A stretch of 64,000 nt of DNA from contig JASANG010000999.1 in the NCBI GenBank assembly GCA_030248215.1, positions 1 to 64,000 on the forward strand, given 5' to 3'. How positions within the stretch are numbered: the stretch's first letter is position 1; each line of letters starts with the position of its first letter. The notes beneath the pieces were generated by a model, which was not told the origin of the DNA, did no database searches, and was given only the letters and a program-made list of their open reading frames with translations. The stretch comes from Enoplolaimus lenunculus. Taxonomy: Eukaryota > Nematoda > Enoplea > Enoplida > Thoracostomopsidae. The translations under genes and the position numbers were made by a program. Positions 11,701 to 26,700 of this stretch are shown here, piece by piece.

Positions 11701-14700
11701 CTTGCGTGTGTTTGAGCTTCGCTCAATTAATGTAGTCTCACTACGACTGGTTTTTCTTATGTTATGTTTTAATGCGAGTTTTGGCAATGACTAAAATTAT
11801 TGTGACATTGTGCAATACTTGATGTCCATTAAACAGGGTGGCACCGAATCTACAATTTCACCGAATCCAAATCCGAATACGAATCCATTGCTGATTAGCC
11901 GAATCCGAACCCGAATCTTGCATGTTTTAAATTTAAGTTATATCTATAATTTGTTTCAGAATATCAACGCAATGCCAGCCGCATAACTTTTAAACGTTAA
12001 TATATTTCGCGCCCGACCTCAGTTTTGAAATTTCTGAAATGTAACAGAAATTTTTTATTAATATAACAAGATACTTAAAATTTTTATTGTTCAGAATTGA
12101 AAAAACATAGTGCCAAACACTGTTTGATTCGGCTTTTTCACATCCGAATCCGACTCCAAACCACAAGTTTTTGCAGAATCCGAATCCGAACCTTTGTTGT
12201 CACCTTGCCATACAGTTGTGAATATGTTATGTTGCACTAGTGACAGACGTCAGTGCGATGTGCGACTCAGTTTGTTTTTGTGTGCTGTAATGTTTGATTT
12301 CAGTTTGTCATGTTTTTGGAAATTATCCGTGCCGATATTTATTACTTGGAGCAAAAACGTTTTACTTATTATATAAGTTATGTGTGGTTTTTTTGTATGC
12401 AAACCTATATTGTCAAAACAATGTTATGTTGTATCTGTTCAAAAAATATTGCTATGGTTTGCAGAACGTCATACAGAGCCTGCATTGTTAAAATTTGTCT
12501 TCAGGTGAATAATGCTTCAGTGATTCGTGCCGAGTTTAGAAGCATAATATTTCGCCTATAATATTCATAGAAAATTAAATATTCATCAACTATAGCAGCA
12601 TGGCATGGCCGAAGGGTATTCAAGCGCATATACTCTGATCAATTTTTCGGAGCGATGTTTGTAGATTAGGAGCAGTCACAGGGTGCACGTGGAAGCTGTT
12701 CATCAATGTTTTGTATATATCAACTGATTTTCAGGGTCAAAATGGAAAAATTAAAAATTCGTACTCGAGTTTCAATAACGTAAAGGCCAGCCCCCCTCCC
12801 CTCAGAAAAAATCCAGCGGCCGCTAGTATTGTACATGTGCACCTGCGTGTGGTTGTAGACACAATATTATCTCATGCTTGTTGTAGAAGTGTTGTGTGTA
12901 GTTTCGAGACGGTAATGCTTTCGTGGTTGCCGTTTTAGGTATGTACGTAAGTATGCGTATCAAATACACCATCTAGTTCAGTTTATCGTCAGCTTGAAAA
13001 TAAATACCTTGACATTCACGAATAGTCAAAATGCTTTTGACTAGATTTCAGAGGAAAGATTTTTTGTACGATCGGAATTAATAAAATTGTTGAAGTGTGA
13101 ATATACGCCGGACAGGCTAAAGTTTTTTATATTCTCTTCACTTCGTCATTTTGGTCAAAATATTTTCATTATTTAATCGCAGCATGTAGCTGATTTACGG
13201 TAATTTTTACGACAGGGTTCGGATATCCGGCAGTATTATATGAATATGACTTGATACATATTTAATTGAATTGAAACCCAGCGGCATTAATACAATAAGT
13301 AATATGGAATTTCCTTTTTAATACAGCCTGTAGATAAATGACATATTATGTATCAAGGTTAAGTTAGGTATATACTGAATGTTAGCATAACAGGAACAAA
13401 AAACGGGAATTGAAATTTTTACTGGAACTGGAACCGGAATTTGAAGTATTAAATTGTTGAAATCTCTAATATTTGCAGGAATTCCGGCCTGAACAGGAAA
13501 TCTGGTAAAACGCTGATACTTTAATTTTATCAAGAATATCCTGCAAATGCTTGCGAATTCAGCTGTCAGAGCTAACTATATATAGGATAAATCAAGTGCA
13601 GGGCATGTAACAGTGTTGGAGGAATTGGCTTCTTCTTTATGGGGAAGTGGATGTTCCTCAGCATACCCCCCACACAAGCGTCATTGCTCATGCTCAGCAT
13701 TCGGGCCGTCATAAAATTTCACTGCCCCAGTTCATATTTACAGTTACTACTCTCTAAAAATTTAAACTTAAATTATAGCTTAACTAAGGTTGAATATCAG
13801 TTTAAGTAAAACTTAAATGGCTGGACGGACTAACTAAACTAGAATTTTAAGTTTTACTTAAACGAACTTATTTTTAAGTTTAACGCGAGTTTAAGTAAAC
13901 TTATTTTTAGATTAAGTAACACGTGCAGCCGAGAAATTATCTACAAAATTCCCTTTTTTCTAACAAAAAAACCCTTTTACTTCACCCCCCTTTTCACCTT
14001 CCGGTTCCGGTAAATTTTTTTCGGCTAAGGTTGTTTCACAAATAATAGAGCAAAAATACGATTAAAATGAAATTTTTGGTGAAATGCATTTTTCCGGTTC
14101 CGGTAAAATTTTCAAATTCCGGTTCCGGTAAATTGTAATTCCGGTTGCACTCTGCCTTAAACTTAAATCAAGTTAGTTTAAGCTTTTAGAGAGTAGTTGC
14201 AATTAGGCTCACTTTCTATCCCATTATCAGAACTCGCGAAATATAACTTGATTTCAGAACAAATATGCAAAATGCGATTGCGAAGATACAGTTTAATGTA
14301 AAGTTTCATCAAAAAAATTTCAAAAAATTGCTCACCCTCATTTGCCTCCAACTCATGGAATTTTCGTTGAAAATGGACGATTGATTTTGTATTGTACGAG
14401 CATTTCTTCGTTCAATTTTCAGCATTTAGTGTTTTATTAGGACTGATCTCTTGACCAGGATACGAACAGTTACGTAGCCGTTTCAGGTGTAAAAACCGAT
14501 GGAAAATCCCTTCGGATGTGTTTTACGTTTAGGACCGTTTATTTTACACATAGGTCGTTTCCGAAAAGTGTTTGTAAATGCTTTTATATATTCAAGTTTC
14601 TTAATTGCGCATACGTATCGTGTGCATGCATTGCTTAATTTATTGTAATTGCTTTAGACGAAGCGTGTAAAAACATCATTCCGATTGCCGATTCGATCAA

Positions 14701-17700
14701 CGTTCGTGCTTTGGCCATACTGCGTGGCTACATTCTTGTTAGCCCAGAATCTCCGGCAGTGATGCGATTAATTTCAGAGGTAACCGAGTGTTTGTGCTGC
14801 TTGGGTGTGCAGTTGTTAAAGTTGCAATTGTAGCATGAGAAATACTCAGTTTTTTGGTGGGTGGTCATGATATTGGCTTGTGCTTGACGTCGTCTATTGG
14901 ATTCTTTTGATGAATTTGTCGGTTTATCTGAAGTATATATTTCTATTTTTTCACGATGCTTAATAAATCAGAATCGGTGCAGTTTGAAACGTTTCCAAAA
15001 TTCGAACAATTCCGCATTAATATTCCACATCCATTATTTTTCTAAAATACTGTGAACACACGTGAATTGTTTGGGAAACGCTTCAATTTATTAATATACA
15101 ATCCAAATTAGAAAGGCTATAGTTTGCGTTTTATTTTTGCATTATTTTGGCTCTAAAGTATTTCAGTGCGTCTAAAAATTACGCTAATTTATAGATGAAC
15201 GAGTTCATGATTGGCGTGCGTTCTATTCGCAATACTGTGAAATGGTATCATGATAACGTTGAAGAAATGGGTCCGTTGTTGAACAGTAGCGTACTTGGTG
15301 AAGCATTAAGGGTGCATACTAGCTTTGAATTTTCATTTTTTTTCTAAATTCAACTCAAACCAGATTGAATGGAAATGTAAGTAGGTTGATATTGTGAGCT
15401 AACGCGAACTAATTTGGTATGAATAAATTTTTTGAGAATCAGTTGTGTCCATGTGTGCTGAAAACTGATAGATTATTTTTTGTTTTTCGTTGTGTCTAAA
15501 AGTTACCTGGTTGTCTTGGCAAGTTGCTACAACTGATATTGAGTGAATACCTAGAATGCGAAAGTTTTAAACGCTAAACATTTTACCGAAGCAGATTAAT
15601 TGTTGCACTCTCATACATTTGAATAGTTGTCCAATATTGCATGATTGCACCTACTTGGTTTCAAACAATAATTTAAATATTTAAGAACGTTATTGATATG
15701 GGTACCCGATTATCGGTGACCATGCCTGATATAACAGATTTCATTGATGCGCTTCGAACAAGTTATGAAGAACTAATAGCGCCTGAAACAGCAGCTTTTG
15801 CGCATAACGCATTGAAGTCGATTTATTCATTGTTTGACGTGAGTTTTTATAGCTCTCCAGTTTATAACTTTAATGGTGCGTCACAGTGTTGTATCACTCG
15901 ATAGTGCTGACCTTTTGTGTGATGATAATATACAGGCCCCCACTAGGATTTGGTTGCGGTGGAAGGCACGTAAATTTACAGAGAGACACGAAAAATTTTG
16001 CTGGTATAGAATTCTTTATTTAGAATTATTTTGCTTTTATGTAACGTTATGTATGTTCTTAGTTTATTGTTTGCTTCAGTGTTTCGCCACTAATCGCTTG
16101 GTAGCTGTTAGAGACGAAGCAGCAGTTGTTGAGTTGGGCAAATGTCTTGAAGACTACAGTTATTTTTATTCTGCAATCGTTTTTGATGGTATGTCGTCAA
16201 ATTCTACACATTTTCCTCAGCTGACCCGCTACAAAATTCGAATGGAGCCTTCATTTGTTGACGGAACTACTCGGATTCAAGACAAGTACGTATGCAGTTT
16301 TGTTCGACTTTGGAGTAGTCTGTTAATGTAGTGCTGTCATAGTAGAATGTTTAATATGAATCAGTAATAAGCAAGGAACGCGGACTCTACAACATTACTT
16401 TTAGTGCTTTTACTTTAAATCATGTGGTGATCTAGTTTCAAATATGTCAGCTTCTTGGTGCTAATTTATAAATAACACCACAGGCCACATATTGCTATGT
16501 ATATTATTGATAATTATTGGACTGAATTACAAAATGGAACGGCGAATTTTGAAGCTGAAAGTCTTGCGAATCTATTACCTTTACGACAATTTTGCTTGCT
16601 AAACTGAAAACATCGATGTTTTTATATTTTCCCTTCATTTTTTCAGAATTTGGTCTGGCGGTCCGCGCGGACGAGCTTTTATTGATCTCAAATACATTTA
16701 CTTCGGCTTTATTTTTCTACAAGACGCAGTCGATCGGTTTTTGATTAAAGAACATACAAATAAGTCAGTGCCGCTTGGTACATTTATTCAACAATATCCG
16801 GTGACATGTTATTATCAAGACAAGTGAGTACATCTATTCAGTTTGTGAATATATTCGGTATTGGTAAACTTTGCTGATACACTTCCACCCATACATGTTA
16901 GGTTAAGTTTTAGGCTTAGGTAAACCTTTACCCGAAAATAAGACTATGCCTGAGCCCAAGCTTCCACTGGTATGTTGTATTTATAATATCTGCTTCAAAA
17001 ACATAATGCAACAGTGATCCTCAATTAATCCTTAATGTATTGTTGAAGTGTTATTTTAATAATATGTATATTTTATGACGCTTTTTAGTGAATAAGTGCT
17101 ATAGTAATTCTTAGATTTGTATTGGCGGTTGCTGGAACAATTCCGCTTTTTATGGTTGTATCGTGGATTTATACGGCAGCGATGATAATTAAAAGCATTG
17201 TACTTGAAAAAGAACAACGATTAAAAGAAGTTATGAAAGTATGTGGTGTTGGGTCAGTGGGCCACAGGAATTTCTTATGAAAATTACTACTAAATCGCAA
17301 CTAAATCGCAGCATCGACATCTTAGTCTCAAACTATCTCATGTTTTTGTTTTAGACTTAAATCTATACACCTCAGGATTTCAAAGCTAATAACTATTTGG
17401 TTTCGTCTGCTATAATTATGCTTTGTCTCTTTTTCAGGTTATGGGTCTTTCGAATTTGGTACATTGGCTTGCTTGGTTCATTCACTGTTTTATCATGATG
17501 ATTATATCTGTGTTCATTGTAGTTACTGTCTTAAAGGTAAGTCAATTAAGCTGTTCAATTTGAGAACAAAATTTGTTTTGACAGGAAACAACACTGTTTA
17601 GAATATTCATACTTAATCTGGTGCGATACCGTAAGTACATGCGTATCGTGGGCATCCAGGGCTTTCTTAATTTATATTTTCTGTTTATATTTTAGTTTGG

Positions 17701-20700
17701 CCGTATAACACAAGCAGCCGACTGGTCGCTGGTTATTGTATTTATGACGTGTTTTACAATTGCGACAATTGCGAAATGCTTTTTTATTTCGACGCTGTTT
17801 TCAAAAGCAAATTTAGCTGCTGCGTGCGGAGGAATTATTTATTTCTTAGTGTATCTACCGTATCCCAACTTGTTCCGTTACAATTATCAATATTTACTTC
17901 CGTTCCGGTTTAAAATTGCTTCTGTAAGTGGCTCAGTGTTACATTCTACGGGTTATATACATTGATAAAGTAAAATTGGTTCTTGCTCCAATAGTCTGTT
18001 ACCAAAAATTGTAGCTAAAATTGGCTACTGGAATTGGGTGTCATCACAACAATCTAATGGCCAAATTTTTAAATAAATGGATTGACAGATTTGATGCCGT
18101 TTGTACGTGATAACTATAATGCAGATGTCGTTTACATATTTTAAAGCGTTAGGTTGTTTCAATTTGCCAGAAACGTTACTTTGATTACATATTTGATTTG
18201 TTGTTTGTACCATTGACAGATATTAAAGGACCGTGCGAGGGCCAAAACTACAGGGACGAAGGGAGGGCGCCCCATCTTTTAACAGACATTTTGGCCCTTT
18301 GACTGAAAAGTTTATCAATAGTATTTGATTTTTCTTGCCCCCTCTATAAAGGTTCTTGGAACCTTGACTAACAATTCGTGATTGCAGCTCTCAACCGTGC
18401 TCTATACTGTAATTTCAGTGTTTAATCTCAAATGTTGCATTCGGATGGGGGTGTTCTTACATCGCACGATGGGAAGAAGACGGCCGTGGACTTCGATGGG
18501 AAAACATTGCAGAGTCACCGACACTGGGCGATAACTTTTCGTTTGTACATCCGTTGTATATGCTTCTAGTCGATGCTGTGATATATTTTGTGATGACGTG
18601 GTACATTGAAGCAGTTTATCCCGGTAAGTGTACAATTGAGTTTTACGAGTTTCAATTTTGCTTATTACTTTTAAATGCGGATACAATAATGGGTTTTCTG
18701 ATAATACTGAAGATCGCAGCGCTATGTGGTCTTTGAGAGCTTTTTTGGCGAACTTATAGTGTATATCAGAATTTTTTACGTAGTTACAGAGAATAATTTT
18801 AGTGAAATGCTTTATTGATTCTGTTGTATCTTTGAGCTAATTTTTTTATTTTAATCTAAATTTTGTTGTCAAAACTTCTGAAAAAGAAGCCGAATAATAG
18901 CAATGGAACACACATGAAACTAGCGATTTGAACATTATTTAACAGCGTAATTTTATTTCTCATTTGGTTTCTGCAAATTTCTCAAATCTAAAGCTGATTT
19001 GCAATTGTTTTTCACTATGTTATATTTTAGGTGAATACGGAATTCCGTTGCCGCGGTACTTTCCTTTTACCCGCTCGTACTGGTGTGGCGGAAAAATGAG
19101 TTTACAGCAACAAATGATAACAGTGCAACCAAATGACAGTTGTGAGTCAAGTAAGTCATCCATGTTTTATTTTTGTGGAATTTCCGCTGTCGGTATTACT
19201 TTTTCAGTGATATGTTTGGTAGTTAGATGGAGCCTTGAACGTAAATAATTGTTTTTCATATAACGTCTGTTGTTCGCAAGTAGGTACCTGCATCTATTAT
19301 TTGCAATCGACGTTGCAAACAAGACTTAGGAACATGGTACAACAGCAGACGCACTTTGTCTGGAGTCAAAGCACTCAGTAGGCTTCGTATAACTCGATTT
19401 TACTCATCTATTGTTGTAGTGGTATGATTTGCATATCATTACTAAGATCTGGCCAGTGAAAAATGTAAAGAATTTTCTGTCGAAATTAGAACAGAATAGT
19501 GGACAATGATTGCAACCAAAAACTAACTTTAATATTCACCATTGTCTTTTATTCGCATTTCTCTTCAAGGTACGCCGATAATGCCAGCTTACCCGTACCA
19601 AAAGTTTTTCCCGTATGGACTGAGTGCAGCTAGAGCTTCAATTTTAGTTGCAATAATGATGTATGAAAGCGTTGATTTTATAGCACGTGGATAAGTCAAG
19701 GTTTGCGGTTTTATAGGAGATCGGCAAGCAAATGCTTAACTGAAATTAAAACGCCAGTTGCACCCTGCCAAAGGGGTGCGAAGATAATTTCGATTCCAGT
19801 ATGCTATGGTTAGTAGGTTTAGAGAAATATAACTATTATAATATTGTGACAGGCGTGAAACACATTGTAGACTAATCAATTTTTTCAGGTTTGAAAAAGA
19901 ATGGACTTGAACACGAGCCAACGCATTTACCTTTAGGAGTCGCGGTGAAAGATTTGCGAAAAATATACTCAAACGGAAAACTTGCGGTTGACGGTTTATC
20001 GTTGAATTTTTATGAAAACCAAATAACGTCGTTTTTAGGACATAATGGAGCTGGCAAAACAACAACTTTGTAAGTGAAAGTTCGATTTTCTTACGTGTAC
20101 CAGGTGTTCGTGTAATGTTGTAGATATCTACGCAATTTATTTATATTATCTTGTGTAGTGTTTTGGAACGTTTAGTGCATTCCTAGCAAGTCGAGAATCC
20201 CTCCTGTCACAATGTCAGATTATTAATTTGCGGCAAAACGGGAATCACTGAAAAGTATTTTCGAAAAGTTTTGTTGGTGATGAGAAAAAATTTGGACTTT
20301 ATTTAAGATTCAAAGCATGACACGCTGAGGATGGAACAATTGTTGAAGGTTATTTTACTTAATTGGGCTGTAGACATTGACAATCTGTAATTATGGCCCG
20401 TATTCTCAAATCTGTATGCCACCAATCACCATCTAGCATCAGGTTTTCAAACAAGCAACCTTTTCAGCTTAAATGTCTAACTCGGGTCACAAGTAAGAGC
20501 ACAAAATGCTAATAATATGCCAAATTGTGATGGTCGCGTCTTTAATTGGCTGGTTCGATATTTATACAACCTATCGTCAACCGGTCCTAGGTGCTACATG
20601 CATTTTGAACTATTGGCATATAAATTAAGCGAGTTATCTTCGCTAATATGTTACTATGGCTTTTTGCTTAAGGTCTAAATTGAGCTAAAGTCATATTACA

Positions 20701-23700
20701 TCTGAACTTCTGTTTCTGTTACTTATAACCGACATCCTTTTAGGTCCCTGCTAACCGGGTTATTTCCGCCGTCGTCTGGCACCGCTATTATTGGTGGCAA
20801 CGATATTCGCTATGAAATTGATCAAATCCGAAAGGATTTAGGAATGTGTCCACAGCATAATGTATTGTTCGAACTGTAAGTTGTGTTAGATGCATTCTGT
20901 TCTTAAATGTTGGGAACGGAGATGTAGTTTCAAGAAATAAGACAAAACAGTGATTGGAAAACTGTAATCTTTGTGGCCATACAGGGACATGAAGTTGTTG
21001 GGGTTGAAGGAAGAGATGACGTATGATAAAATATCTTGGAAAAGGGTAGATATCTAAATCGGTGAAATTCGTCTCAGTCGTACCCCGACCGGCGGGAAAA
21101 ACGACTTAAATTGTTTGTTATTACAACTGCGTTACTATTTTATTGACCCACTTTCTGTGTTGAACCAATTAATTGCGGTTTTTGGAAGGTGTAATATTAT
21201 CTCTTATAGGCTGACTGTAGAGGAACAGTTATGGTTTTATGCTGGCTTAAAAGGTGTTAAACGTCAACAAATCGCAAAAGAAGTCGACAGAATGCTTGAA
21301 GATGTTGGTCTTCGAGATAAACGGCACGCGCTGGCACGCAGTTTATCGGGTATTTTTAAATTTAAAATGTCGTATTGCGTCTCGTACAAAAGTATAGCTC
21401 TACTCAAACAATTGCGTTATAAGGGAAACAACTACGCGTGAAAAGACTAATTGTGACGCTAGTTTTTTGCATGCACCTGTCAGTGTGTTTGTTGTTCTAG
21501 CGAAAGAGCCTTCAGCATTTCGGGCCTGTATACCAGACAAGCAACAGAGAAACCAGTCCCTTTGGCAAATTTTTTTATATTCTGAAATCTTTAGCCCAAG
21601 TTTGTATGTAGATGTTAAGCTGGGTAAGGGCGCGCATCGGTTGTACATTTTCGACATGAATTTAAACAAAATTTTTCTATTATTGTTTTTATTGCGGTTC
21701 GATATTAAGTATCAAGTAGTGCTTTAGAAGTTGTTGCGGTAACTAATTCATGTAAATTTTCAGGAGGCATGCAGCGAAAGCTATCGATTGCTGTTTCGCT
21801 CATTGGTGGGTCACGGATAGTTATTCTAGACGAACCAACTGCAGGCGTTGATCCGTACGCTCGTCGTGGTATTTGGGACTTGTTGCTGAAGCATAAACAA
21901 GGTGCTGATAGTCAAAGTTTGTGGCACATCAAGCCGCGGTTGTAACCGTGTTTATAAACGATTGATAGTATTAATTGTAGTAATCACCGTTATGGTCGCA
22001 TTAGCCTTGAGTAGTTTAAATAGCATTTGCGAGCGAGTACCACTTACGGGTGCAACCTGTATTTTGGTTCTTGTAGGAAATCCGTTATCTTTACATCGGA
22101 TTTTCCGGATTTTTAGGTGCCAATAACTTTAAACTATTTTGCAATTTCGAAATTTTATTGGTTACTTGTTTTATAGCAAGTTTCTTTGCACGACTATTTA
22201 ACCCTAAATACTCGCGTTGAACAATTTCAAATAACCACATCCGGCATGCTCTCGATTTGAAATTTTTACCGTTACTCCTGATTGAAACGTAAATTTGTTA
22301 AATTGAAAACCATACGCTAATTTTTGAGCAAAAACATACTTACTCGTTTTCATTTTTAACAGAAGTTTTCTGACAAGTTTATTTTGAAATATCTTTTAAC
22401 GCCATTTTCTACCTGTTTGCTAGACAATGGAGTGTAAATTTTGTTTAATTTTGATGAAATATTGCTGACAGTACAATTCAGGCCGTACAATTATACTATC
22501 GACACATCATATGGACGAAGCAGATGTTCTGGGTGATCGCATTGCAGTCATTTCGCAGGGCAAACTAATCTGTTGCGGTTCGAGTCTGTTTTTAAAGAAA
22601 CAATTTGGTTCTGGCTATTACTTAACTCTTGCGCGTTCACACAGTCCCTCATCAGAGAATAATAGTTCTTCAAATTTAGTCAAGGTGAGGTCAAATTATA
22701 CAACAAACGATGGCTTAGTAGACTAAGTATTATATTGCAAAATATTAGTTTTATTGAGTATAATATCGGAACCAGTTGGTTTAATTAGATTTGCCATTTT
22801 TCATTTACAGAAGCATCATAATTATTAGTACTGAAAAGTTCGACTTTCCACTCTTTGGATTCGCCTAGTGCTTTGAAACATGTCACGTTTCTTAAGTGAA
22901 ATTATTAAGAAATGGCAGCATAAGTATTTTTTGAGTGTTTGTGTTTCAAAAACGTAATGACATGTAGAGAACATTCAAGCATGACGTAAAAGCGTAAAGT
23001 GTATGTTTTAAATTTTTTTCAGCTTTATTGCGTTTTTTAATTTATGCGGCTCGTGGCTCTAGTCATGACTGGGTACTGCAATATACGTTGATCACATGTC
23101 CGCATCGTTTTTGTTTTAAAGCGAAGATCGTTTTCTATTTCAGTATTTTAACGCCGACAATCAGAATTCTTTTGCACGTGAAGAATCTTTGTCTGTTATA
23201 CCTCAAGATCCTGTGATTCAATCTAGCCGTGCCGTTGCTTTGGATTTAGCTACAACTCATAATAATACTCAGACTACTTTTCAAGGTTACTGTCTCAAAG
23301 GAAATCAATTGACAAGTAAGCGCTTCGCCTTCGTGTCTTTCTCCTTTTCATAATTTTAGCACTAGAACATATTTTCTTCAAGTTTACTGTATTAAAAATT
23401 TGGAAAGTAGGCAAAGTCTTAATGCTTAGCCATCTGAAATGCTTTTGCTAGGTTTAAGCGTAACCGTGAAAGAAACGTGTGCAAGAACCACAATCCGCCG
23501 CAATACATACAAATATTTCATTCGTTCGTTTACATTATAAATTCAGTTTCAACTTTTGAAAATTAAATTTCAGTCCCACAGTCATCTGCGGCAATTAAAT
23601 CATTTATCGATCAGCGTATAACTGGAGCAAAATTGGTCGACGATCTTGGCTTTGAAGTGTCCTTTACGTTGCCAACAACTGATTTGGGTGCGCTAACTGA

Positions 23701-26700
23701 ATTTTTTCGCGAGCTTGAAGCGAACTATCACGCGATGGGATTTACTGCATATGGTGTGTCAGATACTACTTTGGAGGAAGTAAGCCGCAGAAGAAATGTC
23801 GGGCTGGGACTAGTGGTGTTAAGCAATCTTTATGAGTGGCACATGCGTTTTACAACTTGTTTCAGTTTGGACACAGGAAACATCCTTCGAAATTTTTATA
23901 GAACGTAACCACCCCTCATGCTTTCAAAAATCCTGGCTACACCCGTGTCCATTATCCAACTTGTATACAAGCATTATGTGGTTTTTTAAAATATACGAAA
24001 GTTTTCGCTTGATTGAAACAGAAAATGCTGCTTCGAAACAGGTTATTGTTTAGCTCCCGCACATTTTAGTGTTAATTTGATAGAACGTAAAAGCTTCCTC
24101 CCATACTGTTATTATTTTCTCAAGCCTGATCTTGGGCTGAACCTTAACCTGAGGCTAAGCCTAAACCTCAGTTTTATGAACCGTTACATTTAAATGATGT
24201 TTCAAATCCTAAATCCTATATTTAAAGTTACAATATTCAGGTGTTTTTGAAAGTTGTTGGCAATGAAGATCCAAACAATGATGACGAAAATCACACCAGT
24301 AAGTTTGCAATTTAAATAGTGCCGGTGTAAGTGTGCCTGTCGTACAATGCTCAAGCCGTTAACACTAAAATTTTTTGATGCTCACTGAAAGCAGTTCCTA
24401 AATATTCATAACAAAAACGGTTTTGCCCAGAGTCACTGAACTTGTACATTATGCCATGTTTCTGCAACTGAGCACGTTGTATGAAGGTGAGCGATCTAGG
24501 GAGATACATCTCGTTTTAACTGGGTCCGAAGTCAAGTATGAAGGTGGTTAAATTTTTAAATTTTTGGGTAAACTGTGCCCTAAATAATGTGTGTATCTTC
24601 GCCATACATGTGGAATATTGTAGAATATAATTTTGAACTCGAATAATTAGTGCTTGTGTGTCTATAGCACAAAACGTAGTGTCTATAGCACAAAACGTAA
24701 ATTTGACGTTAAAATTAGCTGCTAATAATATACGGAAAACTGAACAATGCTGACATTCAAATTTTATGGTAGTCCTGAACAGGGAAACGGTACTTGTGTG
24801 AAGGCTCACGTGGTAACGGCTTTCCCCTTTTCTTCTATATTGGGGTTCGAGTTCCATTTGGAAACTATATTCAATGAGTTTAATTTTTAGCTTGTGATTG
24901 CTTCAAAGTTCGACATGCGTTAGCAAAACGTTTGCGAAACCGTAAAACTAAATTGAATTCTGGACAGCGCCGAGAAACTAATAATCTTGTTGAATCCGGT
25001 TAGTCCTAGTTTTAGAAAGTTTTCATAATATCTGCTAATTAAAATGTAAATTTAGAATTAGAAGCTTGTTTTTTTGGTTTAACAATTGTACACGTGACTA
25101 TTATAAAGCTAACCCTTGAATAGGCAGCTTGTTACCGGTAACTTGGTTATGGTGCATCTGTTCCTAAGAGTTAAACATTGTTTACCGTCATGCTTTCTGA
25201 AGTTATAGAAATAGAAAATTTTATTAAATGCTGTTTTTTAGTTTTTTGCTAATATGTATCTGCAAATTTGTTTTTTATTTCGAAAAGCTTCATGTGGCAA
25301 TGCAAAAAATATAGCGTTAGGAAAACAAAGAAAAAACCCACTTTATTGTTTAAAACCCATAAATTTAACTTTTCGACAGATCATAGATTCTATAAACAAA
25401 TACTAAAAAAATTTAAATGGCCTCGACAGCTAATGATTTTGTTGGACATATTTTATACAGTTTTTGCACGAATCCAGTGGCGCCGGCATGCGTGTACTCA
25501 AACTAATTATGGGTGTAAGTTTAATGCGTAAAAAATATTCCGATTTTTACCCTGTGCTTAGTTTTGCGATTCGCGAACTTTTCTATTTTTAAGATGCAAC
25601 CCATGCTGATGTTGGTTGGTTTACTTGTCATTAATTTGAGTATAATTATTACTTTCTGATTTCCCGCTATAGGATTTCTTTGTTGTTATGAATTCTCAGA
25701 CCTTGTGCTAATGTCAAATATTACGGCAAAGACGCGTAGCTTGGACACAATAATGTTAGCCACAGAGTGCCTGAAAGCGCTGTGTTTTGTTTGTATGCGT
25801 ATTTTTACTTACATTAATTTTGATATAATAGACTTTCACCATTTAATTGAGCACCCTTATAGAGGTAGCGTTTTCCACACGACATATCAACATCTTTTAT
25901 GTGCTACGTTAGGTATTCAGGTTGATTTAACTTCGTCTTTAGCTCGCAATTGGTGTACTTAATCATGATTGCTTTTTTACATATGAAATTTTATATGAAC
26001 ACTTCTTTCCTAAAATTTTGATTGGGATGGCAGATAAATACGAATAAATAATTGGATTGTGCAACGCTTACTTACTTACATGTTAAGTACGTCTCATGCA
26101 TCTGTAAAGTAAACGAGAATTTGCTGTAGTTTCTCAATGTTGCAAACATTTTACTAAGTACTGTAAAATTGTCTCTGCTAATACGAAGCAAAGTTTATCT
26201 TTTGAATACAAGTAATTTTTAGTGTTTTATAAAAACGTAATTTATTATGTCGTAAGCAAAGGTACCTGAGGCAAACCATTTGAAAAATATCAGGCATCGA
26301 TTGTAGCACATATGAACCATAAATGATAGTAAATATATCTTATATTTCTTATTTTAAAATGTGAGCCATTGCTAATTGTTGTTCATTGAAATAAGTGTTG
26401 TCATAAAGGGGGTGCTTTTGTGTCGCTGATACGTGTACGTGTACACCTTTCCTACAAGTTCAAGCCTAACCCTAATACTAACAATAAATTATGCCGCAAT
26501 GTTTCGAAAACTGTAGTATTGTAAGGGAGCCGGAAAAACAATCAACTTTGTATTTATACATCGCGGTTTTTTTGCATGTAACGTATACTTAACACAGCCG
26601 TAACTCGCGCAAAAAAGCTTTTTAAGCCTTTCCAGAAAGTTAGAAGGTTATACTCACCCTATCCTGTGCGCCGTTAACACTTGGCATTCATTGTGAATAT

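Larger units (their letters stand above)
9996..14657. other. ABCA intron 9 (4.66 kb), repeat-filled
   Basis: The longest resolved ABCA intron. It holds a GTCC tetranucleotide tract, a satellite array (10.6-11.7 kb), a hAT-type MITE (11834-12207) and a TIR element with a second MITE fragment (13746-14197). No exon-like ORF with ABCA similarity is visible inside. Confidence 0.8.

Noticed and set aside
12194-12561. Overlapping plus ORFs rich in Cys, Tyr and Phe
   Set aside because: Lie in ABCA intron 9, differ frame by frame, and show no splice consistency with neighbouring exons.
18387-18418. Alternative ABCA exon 18 acceptor at attgcag
   Set aside because: Using it introduces a frame that does not match the conserved NVAFGWGC segment; the acceptor at 18418 does.
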